Origin: Gerris lacustris
Taxonomy: Eukaryota > Arthropoda > Insecta > Hemiptera > Gerridae
Assembly: GCA_951217055.1 (NCBI GenBank)
Contig: OX578277.1
Location: 100,505,511 to 100,569,510 of the forward strand
Length of the DNA stretch: 64,000 nucleotides
Direction of reading: 5' to 3'
Shown here: one piece after another, positions 12,429-23,915 of the stretch
How the letters are laid out: every line of letters starts with the position of its first letter
How positions within the stretch are numbered: position 1 is the stretch's first letter
Position numbers and translations under genes: made by a program
The notes under the pieces: generated by a model
Told to the model about the DNA's origin: nothing
Seen by the model: the letters and a program-made list of their open reading frames with translations, nothing else
Database searches by the model: none

Positions 12429-13260
12429 TATTTTTATATAATTTTTGTATTACATAAAACGGCGGGCGCCAATATGAGTTCAGGAAGGCGTTTTGTTGGG
12501 CTGATGATCCTTTGTTGGAGAAAAGAGATTAAAGCTTCCATGAAGTTCTATTACTTCCCCTTACAATACCCCTTAATTTATCGCTTTTTTTTATCGTATA
12601 AAAAAAGTATTCGTTTTTATATCTTCCTAATAATATTCCTTTCATCTTATGATTTTATTTTATTTTTTTGTTAAATTAAATTTATATATTTTATTTCCAT
12701 TAAACTTATTTTATATACGTTATGTTTTGTTTAGTATTCTTTAATTTATGATTTAAATTTCCAAGACTTTTCACGACTTTAATATATTTTGTTGCGACCA
12801 TAGGGTTGGGAAAAGCTGCTCTACAAGGTAGGATACTTTTTATTCGGTTTGGTTTTCACGTAAAAAAAGTACTCTTGAAAACAGGGTAAACTATCAAAAA
12901 CACCTTTCTTGGTACTAAAGAACACTTGAGAGGTCGGGTCCAAAAAAAAAAAAAAAAACTTTCTCCATCCCTTTAAGCCCTACAAGATAGACTAGTTAGT
13001 TTTTTTTTAAGAGTTACATTAGGTCAGAAACATCATCTTTACAAATATCCTGTAGTGAAATCTGATAGTTCATTTATTTCATATGAACACAAAAATGTGA
13101 AACAAAATGAATCGATATTAACATTTATTAACATGCCATCACCCCGTGCTCTATGCGGGGATCATGCTAGGAAGTAGTGGTTAAATTTAACTAGGGGTTT
13201 ATTCAATTTTTACAAGTTATTGGAAGTATTCATACTACGGAACGTTTAAATTTTAATTTA
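12429..13260. other. Unclassified AT-rich sequence
   Basis: A-rich and T-rich tracts (for example poly-A at 12943-12958). No gene or repeat family recognised. Confidence 0.45.
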
Positions 13261-13310
13261 AATCAAATTATAATTACTATTTATAAAGGGAGACAGACAG
13301 AGAAAAATAG

Positions 13311-14460
13311 ACTTCAGCGCCGGGACTCGAACCACGGACCTTCCCCTCATATCCAGTGTGCGGGACAGGGGCGGATTTAGCATCAAGTTTGGGTGGGGGT
13401 CACTACCGGGGGATGGGGGGTCTTGGCATACCCTCAGGAGCGTGAGAGGGAGTTCTCCTAAGGTTTTTTTTAATTTCACCACCTTAAAACCACGTTTTTA
13501 CGGATTTCTAAGCCTAAAATTTCCACTTTTACAATGTTACAACACACAACAATTTTAAGAAATTTAAAAAAAAAATGGGGAATAGATTACTGCCTAGAAA
13601 TTTGAAATTTAAAAGAATTTTATATCATTATGAAAATAGTTTATTGGTAAAGGTTTACTTACAGTATCTTAGCGGTTTACTAAATAAGTTATTAAATATA
13701 GGTACTATGTTGGGGTGCTCATTTGGGCGTATCAGTGTCGTGAAAGAAAATAATTTATAATTAATAAACTCATTATCACATTTATTAAATTATGAGAGGG
13801 GGAAAATCAAGAAAATAATTACATACTATACATTAGTTTAATTTAGAAGGGGGGGTCCGGGGGCCCTCCCCCGGAAAATTTTAAAATATGACCTCTCTAA
13901 ACAGCGTTTTTATGCATCTCTGAGGTGAACGTTTTTTTCTACATGAATTTTTCATATAGAATTTTTGTTTTTATATAAATTTATTAAGTAGGTTTTGGCT
14001 ACTTAATAGCCATTTCAGATTCTAAATATAGTTGTTCACTGTTTACAGTAATATGGTATCAAAGTGACACACAATGGATAATCAATTATTAATGATAAAA
14101 TATATGTAGAAAAATAAAATAAGGTTGGATATTTTAAACATTTTTTAGGTTAAATTCTACATTATATCTCAAACATTGAGGGGGAACACGTCCTCCAAGG
14201 CGATGACGCCCGTGATATTCCGTACTTTCTTCCCAAAATACAAATACAGATATCTTACTGAGTCGTTAGTGCAAAATGAAGACAAATATTATATTATATT
14301 TAATTTTTAAATGTGTAAAAATCAATTAACACAAACCCTTGCCAACGCCTCTTTGTAACTATTCTTAAAATTTGAGGGGGGTCATGACCCCTATGACCCC
14401 CCCCCCCCCTCTAAATCCGCCACTGGTGCGGGAGCTCTAACCAATTAAGCTACACTGAAG
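13311..14460 (-). repeat. tRNA-like/SINE sequence split by a hAT-type element
   Basis: Read on the minus strand from 14460, the sequence has a tRNA A-box region (tagcttaattggttagagc). After the insert is skipped it has a B box (ggttcgagtcc) and a closing stem: cttcagtg pairs with cgctgaag. Without the insert and one target duplication it is 82 nt, with tRNA-like D and T arms but a poor anticodon arm. It is therefore a tRNA pseudogene or a SINE head. A pyrimidine-rich tail (about 13262-13310) follows, which favours a SINE. It is disrupted by the element at 13366-14425. Confidence 0.65.
13366..14425. mobile_element. Non-autonomous hAT-type element with 8-bp target duplication
   Basis: The ends are inverted: CAGGGGCGGATTTAG at the left and CTAAATCCGCCACTG at the right. 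GTGCGGGA is present on both sides (13358-13365 and 14426-14433). An 8-bp duplication and CAG...CTG ends are typical of hAT transposons. No transposase frame is visible in 1,060 bp, so it would need a transposase supplied elsewhere. It contains a gggggtccgggggccctccc module (near 13851) that has relatives at about 19899 and 26027. Confidence 0.85.
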
Positions 14461-15204
14461 AATACTTTCCTCTGACGATATCGATACCTAGGGGTTTATT
14501 TAAGGGGTTTGTACCGGTTTAGGAGGAAGTGCTGACGTGGGGGGTTCATAGCCCCCGGGTGACCTGTTCACGGAGCCGGTCAGGATTCACTCTGTGTGAA
14601 TGACCTCTTAATGTATAGGACCTCTTATATAGTTCAAATATATTTAGTAGTACCAAGTTACCTAATCTCGTGTCTCATTTTATCAATCAACCTATCACCA
14701 TCCATCGGCCCGTTACAGTTTAATTGAAACTGTTATACTAATTAATACATAATGTTAACCCTTTAAATGTAATTAAACTATTATTACTTCCACTAGGTAG
14801 TAGTTTTATATAATTGTTAAATAGTTATTCCTTTATAATTACAACTTAATTACATTACATGTTCTCAGTAATGAATTTAATACTAATTAAATAGTATACC
14901 TTTAGGTATTCGTGGTTTAATCGTAGTTCAAATAATTTTCAATTTGATTATTTATATTCATCAATGTTACTATAAATAATATATGGTATCAAAATGATTC
15001 TATTTAATTTATTATAAATTGTATTTTTTTAATTTATTAAATTTATGTAATTAATAATTAATGACCCTTTTCTACGGAGATGGATTTTGTTTTAAATTCA
15101 AGCAACTCTATTTGTATGTATTTTGACCAGATTTAGATATCGTTAATTTTTAATAGTTAATCTTCAAAAATTGGGAAACTATATTATTTATTATTTTACT
15201 TATT
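14461..15204. other. Unclassified AT-rich sequence
   Basis: No gene or repeat boundary recognised. Confidence 0.4.
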
Positions 15205-15925
15205 AGGGTCCGTAGGCAAAACCAAGGACCCTTATATTTTCCTGCGTGTGTCTGTCCGTCCGTCCTGTCACTTGCTCTCACGGCTACACCTTTCGTCCGA
15301 TCACTTTGAAATTTGGCATGTATGTGTCTTGTACCTACCCACATATTTTAAAAATATAGCGACTTAAAAAAAAATATTTTTCAAAAAAATTAGGGTAAAA
15401 AAACTTAAGGGTTAAAATTGTTTTATTTTTTTCGACACCGTGAGGGGTATCATATGAAAGGGTACGTCGAGCTGATTACAAAAATATATAATTCTTTGGT
15501 TATAACTTTAATAAGGCGAGCGTATAGGCAAATTTGAAGTGGGTGAGAAACGTCCCCCCCCCTCTATCTCGCCTATGTGAAGTGCAAAAAATCTGAAAAA
15601 ATTCCTGAAGTTTCTTCGACCAAAAGTAAAGATACCACTTTTTGAAAATTTCGAAAAAAATATTATTTTATTTTTTTATTGACAAAATACGTTTTTTTTT
15701 ATAACTATGGTCTTTTCGATGTATTTATATGGTTGTAGTCCGGTTCAGTGGCAAAAAAATACGTTATCAGAAGTTTGTTTATGTGTTTTGAGAATATCAG
15801 ACCCATAGGGTAGTTCAAAGTAAGCTTTTTAGCATTTTAAAAAACACCATCAATAGGATACTACTTAAACTATACAGGGTTGCCTACGGACCCTCGATGT
15901 GTGCTGACTAGCACAAACTTGACCA
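15205..15925 (+). mobile_element. Inverted-repeat family B, copy 1
   Basis: The left end AGGGTCCGTAGGCAA is matched in inverse by ttgcctacggaccct at 15880-15894. The next 30 bp (gtgtgctgactagcac...) are conserved in all three copies, so the element may extend to about 15925. Internal marks are ctgtccgtccgtc and tttgaaatttggcatgtatg. It has no coding capacity. Copies 2 and 3 lie at 25206 and 37822. Confidence 0.75.
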
Positions 15926-16703
15926 GTTTATATTAAACATCATGTTAACGTCAAATGCTTATTTTTTTATCAATATATACTGAGGATGACCTTAAAAGAG
16001 TTCGAAACGTCCCCAGTAAATATGAATTAATTCTGAATTTATTTTAAACCTTACACCTTAATATCCTTTGTGTGATTTGTAAAAAAAAAAAAAAACATTC
16101 AAATACACACACCCACAGACACTCTTCTTTGCATATAATTTTGTTTATTTTTATTTATTTATTTATTTTTTTTTTAATTTCGAGTACAATTAGTTCTGGA
16201 GTTAGTGGTATATATAATTCTGATATATTATGGACTTAATTTTGAATCAAGATGGATCTTAAAAATAATTCTCATAGAGCACCTATAGGAGGTAAGAGGA
16301 ACCTGCCTTGTTTGTTTACTAAATATTTTATTCAATTATATTTTAGACAGATTGATTCTGAGTGTCTGTCAATTAACATTAATTTGGTATCTTTATTTCA
16401 TTAATTAATTTAACTTTTATTATAAGTCAAAAGTACATATATAATTTTAATATGCAAATAGATTGAAATGGATACCTTTACTACTTTTTGTTAATTTATC
16501 CAAATCCTTGAAACAGTTTATGAGAAACAACATAAAAACAATTTAAAAAAAAAACTTTATTTATTGAAATCGGTTTAATATACTTAAGCTACCATGATAC
16601 TGAACAGATGACAGACATAGTTGACAGATAATTTTGAAAAAAAAAGCTATTTTTTTTAGGCTAATTACATACTATAACAAGTTATTTAGCCAAATTTAAT
16701 TTA
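15926..16703. other. Unclassified AT-rich sequence
   Basis: Several A/T homopolymers. No gene recognised. Confidence 0.4.
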
Positions 16704-17012
16704 TTTTTTCCCCTCATTCGCTATGTAAAACTGCGTGTATGAAAATGTAAAAAAGTTTGAAAACTGGCTGAAGAATCAGCCCGAAAAAACTTTTTAAAAA
16801 AATCGGTCTCAGACAACTTAGATAAACTTTCTCATAATATACGAGTTTGAGTTCATAATTACTAGTGTTTAGCCCAGTGTTTTCCCAAAATTTTGATGTT
16901 TTTTCGACAAAAAGGCATGGAAAATTAAACATTTTTCACAAGACACACAGACTGACAGACACAGGAACGAAACTATAAGGGTTTCTTTTTTTGGTTTTAC
17001 CAACGAAACCCT
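16704..17012. repeat. Repeat family E, right-end fragment
   Basis: Ends with ttttaccaacgaaaccct at 17012, the same terminus as the copy at 17678-18531. The part at 16796-16880 (cgagtttgagttcataatta...) also matches a block of family C, so the two families share internal sequence. Confidence 0.5.
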
Positions 17013-17467
17013 AAAAAGAAGAATGAATATGCAAGTAAATTCAACTAGCCGAGAGCTAAGACCCGGATGTCATAGGATTATATATATTTATAAAATATAT
17101 ATAATATTACTTACTTTGCTGTAATAGTATTAAGTTCTAAGCTCAAACTATGAAACGGATTAGTTAAGTTACATGTTATGAAACTGTTTTCATATATTAG
17201 AAAACAAAGAATTTTTTAGTGACGAATTATTATTAAAAAATTGTGTAAAAAAAAGCCAGTTAATCCTCCGTTATTTTGTAAGAATTTTAAATTAACTTAA
17301 GAAAAATGAATACTAAAGTAATCAGTAAGGTTGAGAAGTATTCTTGAGAATATTCTTCAATTCATAAAAAGATGAAATAATATATAAAATAAAAAAAAAA
17401 AAAAAAATAAGTATGAGTTAATTTGCGATGACACTTGTTGATTCCAAATCTCCAGTTGATTAAAAGC

Positions 17468-17532
17468 ACAATCAGTAATGTATGCGATAGAGCTCAAGGA
17501 AGCTATGTGCCACACTAATTGACAGACTATTT
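17468..17532 (+). repeat. Interspersed repeat family A, 3' end only
   Basis: Holds only the terminal block aagctatgtgccacactaat and about 30 bp before it. Confidence 0.6.
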
Positions 17533-17677
17533 TTTCTATATTTTATTGACATTTCACGCAAAACAAAAAAATAAATGTGTAAGCTACTAAGCTACATTTA
17601 TTAATATGTTACGAAAATGACCTCCATTATCGAATGAAATAAATATAAATTGGTTGGGCGTAAAGTCTCACGTAAAA

Positions 17678-18531
17678 AGGGTTTCGTTGGTACTGTGAAC
17701 ATGAAATTTGTATAAGGGGTTGGGGGGACGCAATTTTTTTTTTAACTAAATGGCGCGGAAAATAAAACACTGCCCCCAAGTGTTATAGATATTTGGGAAC
17801 TTTTATAGAAAAGGGCCCCCACTTCTTTTTAATCTAATATTCTTTCTGACAATAAAACCGAAGACTTACTTGTTTTTATGTAAAAGTGTGATATTCCTTT
17901 GTCCCAAAGCATATTGGACTAAATATCCCTTTGTCTTAATAGGTAGTTAGACTAAGGGATATAAACTCTTCTATATAAAAAAACAAAAAGGGGCGTCCTT
18001 TTCTATAAGAGTACCGATATTTGTAATTTACTCTTCAATACCTTTCAGTTGATAACTCACTCAAATTTTTAAAAAAATATTTCTTTTCCCTTATTTTTTC
18101 TATGGCCCACCACACCGCATATTTTGCATATTTTTCTATATTTTTAGTAAGCGCGGAAATACGATTTTAGGGGAGGGGGGACACGCAAAATGTTGATGTT
18201 TTTTGTCGAAAATTAAGCACTTTCCCTGTGGTATATATATTGGTAGTCTATTCTTCAATACCTTTCATTTGATATCCATTCAAAAAGTTAAACAAATATT
18301 TTTTTTTCGCGTGACATGAATTATCCGCCATTTTGAATTGGAACAGCTGATAATTTTGAGTTCGCTATATTTTTCCTGTGTGCGCGTCAAAACGATCTTT
18401 AATACTGGCAAGTTTCATGTTTTTATCTCTTTTGGTTCATAAGTTATTGGAACCGTACAGAGTGACAGACAGACAGACACAGGAACGAAACTATAAGGGT
18501 GTCTTGTTTTTGGTTTTACCAACGAAACCCT
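17678..18531. mobile_element. Inverted-repeat family E element
   Basis: AGGGTTTCGTTGGTA at the left is matched by taccaacgaaaccct at the right end. A block at about 17855-17965 recurs in reverse at about 24250-24330 (tttgtcccaaagcatattgg). No coding capacity. Another probable family member spans about 45815-47022. Confidence 0.6.
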
Positions 18532-19145
18532 AAAAGTTGGTCCAAGACAGCTCTGACAAACTTTCTCATATACGAGTTCATAGTTACTTAGCCATTTATT
18601 AGTTTTGTTGGTCATTTAATGATTATTGAAAGTTTAATCAAAATGTATCATATTTATTTTTAACTTTTTTTAAGCGGGGAATCGAACCCGGACTCTCTCC
18701 ATCCGAGTTTTAAGCTATTTTCTAAGGAACTAAATTTTTCCATGGAAAGCGGCTTAGATCGTTAGATTTTTATTTAAATGGACAACATTTTAAAATTGTT
18801 TATTCAAAATTGTCGAAATAGATTTCGAGAAATATTTTTTCTTCACGTTTTATCAGAGTTATTGGGAGGTCGTGCCCCCAAATTTGGAGCCAAAATACAT
18901 TTCTCGATTTCGCCTTGGGGTATGATTTTTCTGAACTTTATTTTTCTGAAAATGTATACCCAATTTCGTTAAAATCGGTCAAGTAGTTTAGGCTCCAGGC
19001 CTAGAAAGTATCACAATAAGACAGGATATGGAGCGTTAGTGGAGTTCATAATTAAAAGAAGAAGAAACAGTCTCTCTTGTATTTTACGTGGAGAGACTGT
19101 TTTTCTTTTAGTATCACAATACTTTCTCCTTATATGAGAAAGTAG
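18532..19145. repeat. Repeat family C with tRNA-like B box (uninterrupted copy)
   Basis: Read on the minus strand it contains gggttcgattccccgc, a pol III B-box-like sequence. It also contains tttctcgatttcgccttggg and gattttaacgaaattgggta. The region 18720-18790 is the empty-site counterpart of the Gypsy insertion at 56760-61373. A 20-bp-arm hairpin (acagtctctc/gagagactgt) sits at about 19053-19113. Confidence 0.6.
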
Positions 19146-19535
19146 AAAATATATTAGATCATTTAATTGCAGCTAATAGATAATATAGCAAACTATAGTA
19201 TGAAAATGATCTCACATTTTCTTCGATCCTAAAACCCACATCGCAATTACAACATTGAAGCGAGAGAAATTCTTGAGAACCTATTATTCCTAACAATTAC
19301 ACTTTCTAGCTCAAAGAAATGAAGTCCTCGGTAAGAGTATGTCTCGCAATGACAATAAGTTCAAGTGGCAGACACTTTACCTCACCTTGAGCAAACTTTA
19401 GTGCCTGCTTGAGAATTAGTTCACCTACTTCTTTGTATACGTATGTTGAGTGAAAGTACTGGGAATTGCATTCTAATAATGAGAAGTTTGTAATACCACT
19501 GTATTTTACAGTAAACTGTAAACTTTTCAATGTAC
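19146..19535. other. Unclassified sequence
   Basis: Overlapping short frames on both strands, none with a recognisable domain. Confidence 0.4.
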
Positions 19536-19826
19536 GGACAAACACTCTACAACATGTACAACATGTACAGACAAACACTCTACAACATGTACAACATGTA
19601 CAGATGTACAGACAAACACTCTACAACATGTACAGATGTACAGACAAACACTCTACAACATGTACAGATGTACAGACAAACACTCTACAACATGTACAAC
19701 ATGTACAGATGTACAGACAAACACTCTACAACATGTACAGACAAACACTCTGCAACATGTACAGACAAACACTCTGCAACATGTACAGACAAACACTCTA
19801 CAACATGTACAGATGTACAGACTAAC
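19536..19826. repeat. Short-unit satellite (core gacaaacactctacaacatg)
   Basis: Units of about 24, 33 and 36 bp are built from gacaaacactctacaacatg plus variable numbers of tacaacatg and tacagatg. All three plus-strand frames are open because the unit lacks stops, giving Gln-Thr-Leu-Tyr-Asn-Met-Tyr repeats. This is a repeat artefact, not a gene. Confidence 0.9.
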
Positions 19827-20394
19827 ACACTTGATTAATCATTTGTATTTATATAAGTTTACAGCAGAAATACACTAACAATTTTCCAGTACCGGAACGC
19901 TGGAACGGGGGTCCGGGCCGAAAAACTTTGGAAAATATTACCTCAGAAACGCGTTTTTATCTATTCTGGAGGTAAAATTTACCATAGGGCCCCAAGGCAT
20001 GATTAGTGATGAAGTAACAAAGCTATAAGTCTACTTAATAATCTTATCTGTGGAATCAGTAATATATTTTTTTTCATTTTCTAGGTGAACAGTGGAGTTA
20101 CTTGATTATAAAAGTGTATTGATTAATTATACAAGGAAATACGGTTTCCCCCAAAAAAAGAATTTATTTGCACAGAGCGCACATCTACAGTGCCGGTTAG
20201 ACGAGAAGAACTATTAATAAGAACGAGTTAAGCACTTAATCCCATTTTGCCGGCATAGAAAACGAGCCAACCGGATTTTCATAATAAAACTACATGTTAG
20301 CTATGATGTTAGTTAAGCCTTTCTTTATTCCCAGGATATTTTTAACATAGAAAAGCTCTCCGTTGTGCAATGGAGCCGTCCACGTAAATCTCTA
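19827..20394. other. Unclassified sequence with a fragment of the hAT-associated module
   Basis: About 19890-19990 holds cgggggtccgggccg followed by aaacgcgttttta, resembling the module inside the hAT-type elements at 13851 and 26027. Nothing else recognised. Confidence 0.45.
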
Positions 20395-20545
20395 TTCAGC
20401 TCTTACTTAGTACTTGCTTGAGAGCCAGCGTGATCGTGTGGGTTAAATCACTTGCCACGTCTGCTCAGCCATCAATGAATCGAGGGCTGCACGAGGTTAT
20501 AGGTTCGAAACCCTCTCCGTAATGCTCTAATTTATACTAATAATA
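20395..20545 (+). repeat. tRNA-derived SINE, copy 1
   Basis: An A-box-like agcgtgatcgtgtgggtta is followed by a B-box-like ataggttcgaaaccctctcc, with tRNA-like spacing. The block ctgctcagccatcaatgaat to gatgctctaatttat-like sequence recurs at about 34141-34225. Confidence 0.55.
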
Positions 20546-20603
20546 ATTTATTTATTTGTCTATAAAGTTTGAAATAACTTTATTCAAATCCTTTTCTCTT
20601 TTT

Positions 20604-21155
20604 TGCTTCCGAGCTTACCGAAGGTAACGGAAGCATTGTGTTCACTTTTGAGAACGAAAAACTTTTATGCCTCCGATTTTAAAAATTCCAAGACAGAAAA
20701 CCGTTTCAGACATCAGGGAAAATTTTTGGTCTCAGACCGGTCTGTGTGTCCGCGAATTATGAAACGTGCGACGATAACTTGAGTAAATGTCAACTGATTT
20801 TGATGAAATTTGGTAGACATGTTCATTTTACCAATGCCCAGGAAGAGTTCATTGGACAACGTTATCCGTTCAAGCGTTCACGCGCAACGCTCACGTAAAC
20901 GTGAACTTCAAATTTAAAATTGGAATTTTAGGTCGGGAAGAAAATCAAACTTCATCTATTTAATGAGACAACCATTTTTTTCATTTATAATTTTTTAGTA
21001 AAACCAACAGCGACACCGCTATGAAGTGTTAAAGATCGCAAAAAACTATTGATAGTTTTTACATAATAATCAATTAAACTATAAAGTAATATAACAATAA
21101 AGTACATGATAGGATGTGAGGAAGCTATGTGCCACACTAATTGGCAGTCTATTTT
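20604..21155 (+). repeat. Interspersed repeat family A, full-length forward copy
   Basis: Both family ends are present (gcttccgagcttaccgaagg and agctatgtgccacactaatt). It is closely similar over its length to 11875-12428. Confidence 0.75.
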
Positions 21156-21299
21156 TATTTACATGAAACCAATAAAGGCTGTACAGGAGTAAAAAAAATC
21201 CGGAGAATATTAGGTTTATTACTATTTGTTGATTAGTATATATTATTAGTTATTATATAGTTATTAGATGATATAGTCATAAATAATACGAATGAAATA

Positions 21300-21570
21300 T
21301 ACTTTTCAAGTCGAACCACAGGCTGTTTGCGAATGCTCAAGGAGTTTGCTCAAAACGCGACCACACCAAACGCGCACAAGCAGCAAACATCCTTTGATGT
21401 ACCGACTCTACCCGTAGCACCCGCGAACACAAACAAGCATTCGTTCGTACACGCGGTATTGCATCACCGGACGTGCATCCCTGTCTGCAAACGTTTGCAA
21501 AGACGATGCGCATCCGGTGTGGACGCATCATTGGTGGTACGAAGTTCGCCGAGTCAGCTAGTATCTGAAT
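21300..21570. other. GC-richer island without a recognised gene
   Basis: About half G+C in an AT-rich window. Both strands are open for roughly 90-110 codons, but neither product has a domain I recognise. Repeated tgcgcatccg/caaacg motifs suggest another transposon fragment. Confidence 0.35.
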
Positions 21571-21595
21571 ATACAACCTATCTAGGAATAAAACT

Positions 21596-21830
21596 AACAT
21601 CAACTTGACTTTTGGTCTACTAACTAATTTTGTACTCAGGATCATTAAAATCAAATTGTCCACCAAAATGGCTCTCCACCGGTTTGTTTTTTCTAATGCC
21701 TATTGCCAAGCTATGTCCCGCAGACGAACTAAGCCGACCACATATTCTTAAAAGACACCAAAAGATTTATTTATACACAAAATTCTAGCTTGATGTTAGT
21801 CAGATACTTTTTTCCACGCTATCTCCAGGT
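21596..21830 (-). repeat. Interspersed repeat family D, copy 2 (reversed)
   Basis: Shares gcctattgccaagctatg, agatttatttatacacaaaa and ctagcttgatgttagtcaga with the copy at 7537-7850. Confidence 0.65.
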
Positions 21831-22769
21831 TTGAAAATGGTTCCTTTGGTCCACGGTCCTTTGGTTTGAAAATGATAATAATCTACACCTCGTATTTAAA
21901 GAGACTTTAAACATGTCAGAGAAGAATTTTCATCAAAAGAATCAAAGAAATCAATGAAGGATCACAACTTAATATTAATAATGCATTTGCTTGCATTGAA
22001 ATGATGTTTGATGCATAGAATTTTATAAAGGAATAATCATGAACTACAACGTAAATTGAAATGTTTACAAAGTCTATTGTTAAATCACAAGAAAACTTTT
22101 GTTTATAACCTGACTGAAGCATGGGGGAAACCAGAGACGACGTCTCCTTGGTTTCATGAATATAATGTATCTATGCAGCCCCCATCGCGCTGAGATCCAC
22201 TACCTGTCAACCCGCCTTTAAATACACTTTTTAAAATGGATATTTGCGATAAATTGTGAAAGACAATTCTGTGAATAAATTTTACGCTAGAATAATCGTG
22301 ACTGTTTCGGAGTTGAGTTCATGTCAAATTTTGTTGCTATCCAAAGTGCTTTCCTTTTATTTCTTTCTCTCAAACGGTCTTGCTGTCAAATAAATATTTA
22401 ATTTTAATAAATTTCGAATCAACCAAGCAAGTCTAAACGTATAGTCTATTCCTGAAGAACTCTAACTGTTTATTTTATTTTGACTTTATGATTGTTTACT
22501 AAAAGTGCAAATTTGCACATCAGACACCCAGACAGACCTAAAACCGGATTAAATTTGAGTTTTAAAATGTCTAAAACCTTTTAACCTGTCAAGATATGAA
22601 ATATTTATTTGACTTCCATGCTTTTTCGAGAGATGTCGATGAAGCTTAAGGCATGAAGAAAGAATATAATAAGTAAGATGGTACAATCAATAAGAGGTTA
22701 CAATTTTAAAATTCTTCGGAGAAGAAGATGACTAAAGAGTTGTGAAACAAACTAGTTTTATTTACATCT
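21831..22769. other. Unclassified AT-rich sequence
   Basis: No gene or repeat family recognised. Confidence 0.4.
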
Positions 22770-23915
22770 AAGCTGGTTTCTGAGTGCTATAGATATCACA
22801 ACACTCTTGGTTAACTTAACAAGGTACAACTTATATGGGTTCCTGGACATTGTGGCATTGACAGCAGTGAGATTTCTGACCAGTTAGCCAAAATGGGTTC
22901 CAATTCCACCAGAACCAGTTGTTGTGGAGTGAAACATTCCACAAGAACTTTCATAAAATTAGAGATCATCACAAGATGGAACAGCGCTTAAGGTATGCGA
23001 CAATCTAAAATGATGATCCGGGAACCATCTCAGCATCTAACCAGATCACTTCTCTCCCTAAAAAAAACAGGCATGTCATGTTTTGACCGGCATTTTCACT
23101 GGATAGACTAAATGGACTTCTGATCCGGGAACCATCTCAGCATCTTACCAGATCACTTCACTCCCTTAAAGAACAGTCCTGTCATGTTTTGACAGGCATT
23201 TTCACTAGATAGACTAAATGGACTTCTGATCCGGGAACCATCTTAGCATCCTACCAGATCACTTCACTCCCTTAAAGAACAGTCCTGTCATGTTTTGACA
23301 AGCATTTTCACTGGATAGACTAAATGGACTTCTGATCCGGGAACCATCTCAGCATCTTACCAGATAACTTCACTCCCTTAAAGAACAGTCCTGTCATGTT
23401 TTGACAGGCATTTTCAATGGATAGACTAAATGGACTTCTGATCCGGGAACCATCTCAGCATCTTACCAGATCACTTCACTCCCTTAAAAAACAGGCATGT
23501 CATGTTTTGACCGGCATTTTCACTAGATAGACTAAATGGACTTCTGATCCGGGAACCATCTCAGCATCTTACCAGATAACTTCACTCCCTTAAAGAACAG
23601 TCCTGTCATGTTTTGACAGGCATTTTCAATGGATAGACTAAATGGACTTCTGATCCGGGAACCATCTCAGCATCTTACCAGATCACTTCTCTCCCTCAAA
23701 AAACAGTTCTGTCATGTTTTGTCAGGAATTTTCACTGGATAGACTTCTTCATCTGCATGGCCTAGCTGAAACCCTAGTGTGCAGGTTGTGCGAGGAAGAG
23801 GATGGAACCCCTTCTCACCAGCATTCATAAGCAGCTGCATTAACTCGCCTGAGGTGGAAAATCTTTGGTTTTGCCATCCTGCCGAAGAACTAAGATAGAG
23901 TACCATAAGGTAGAT
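22770..23915 (+). pseudogene. LINE tail fragment (RNase H region) broken by a satellite
   Basis: Codons 22770-22989 give an RNase H C-terminal segment: LIWVPGHCGI, then DQLAKMGS, the usual pattern around the last catalytic positions of LINE RNase H domains. An in-frame stop precedes it (in tcttggttaactt) and the frame ends at 22989. After the 106-bp repeats, about 23740-23890 encodes HLHGLAETLVCRLCEEEDGT and, further on, ALTRLRWKIFG. These resemble the Cys-rich end of Jockey/I-type LINE ORF2 proteins. The reverse transcriptase part is absent. It is clearly a dead remnant, and its family is assigned by pattern only. Confidence 0.6.
23014..23747. repeat. 106-bp tandem repeat inside the LINE remnant
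   Basis: tgatccgggaaccatctcag recurs at 23014, 23121, 23227, 23333, 23439, 23545 and 23651, a period of 106 (first step 107). Copies are adjacent, with no spacers. The unit is LINE coding sequence; 106 is not a multiple of 3, so the frame shifts in each copy. Confidence 0.92.

Noticed and set aside
13311..14460. tRNA gene with intron
   Set aside because: The insert is a 1,060-bp transposon with inverted ends and a target duplication, not an anticodon-loop intron.
19466..19878. Three overlapping frames with QTLYNMY-type repeats
   Set aside because: All frames are open because the satellite unit lacks stop codons. Not a repeat protein gene.
20395..20545. Functional tRNA gene
   Set aside because: The A and B boxes are present but no cloverleaf with a proper acceptor stem can be formed. 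Better read as a SINE.
23014..23747. CRISPR array
   Set aside because: Repeats are directly adjacent with no unique spacers, the period is 106 bp and the setting is eukaryotic.
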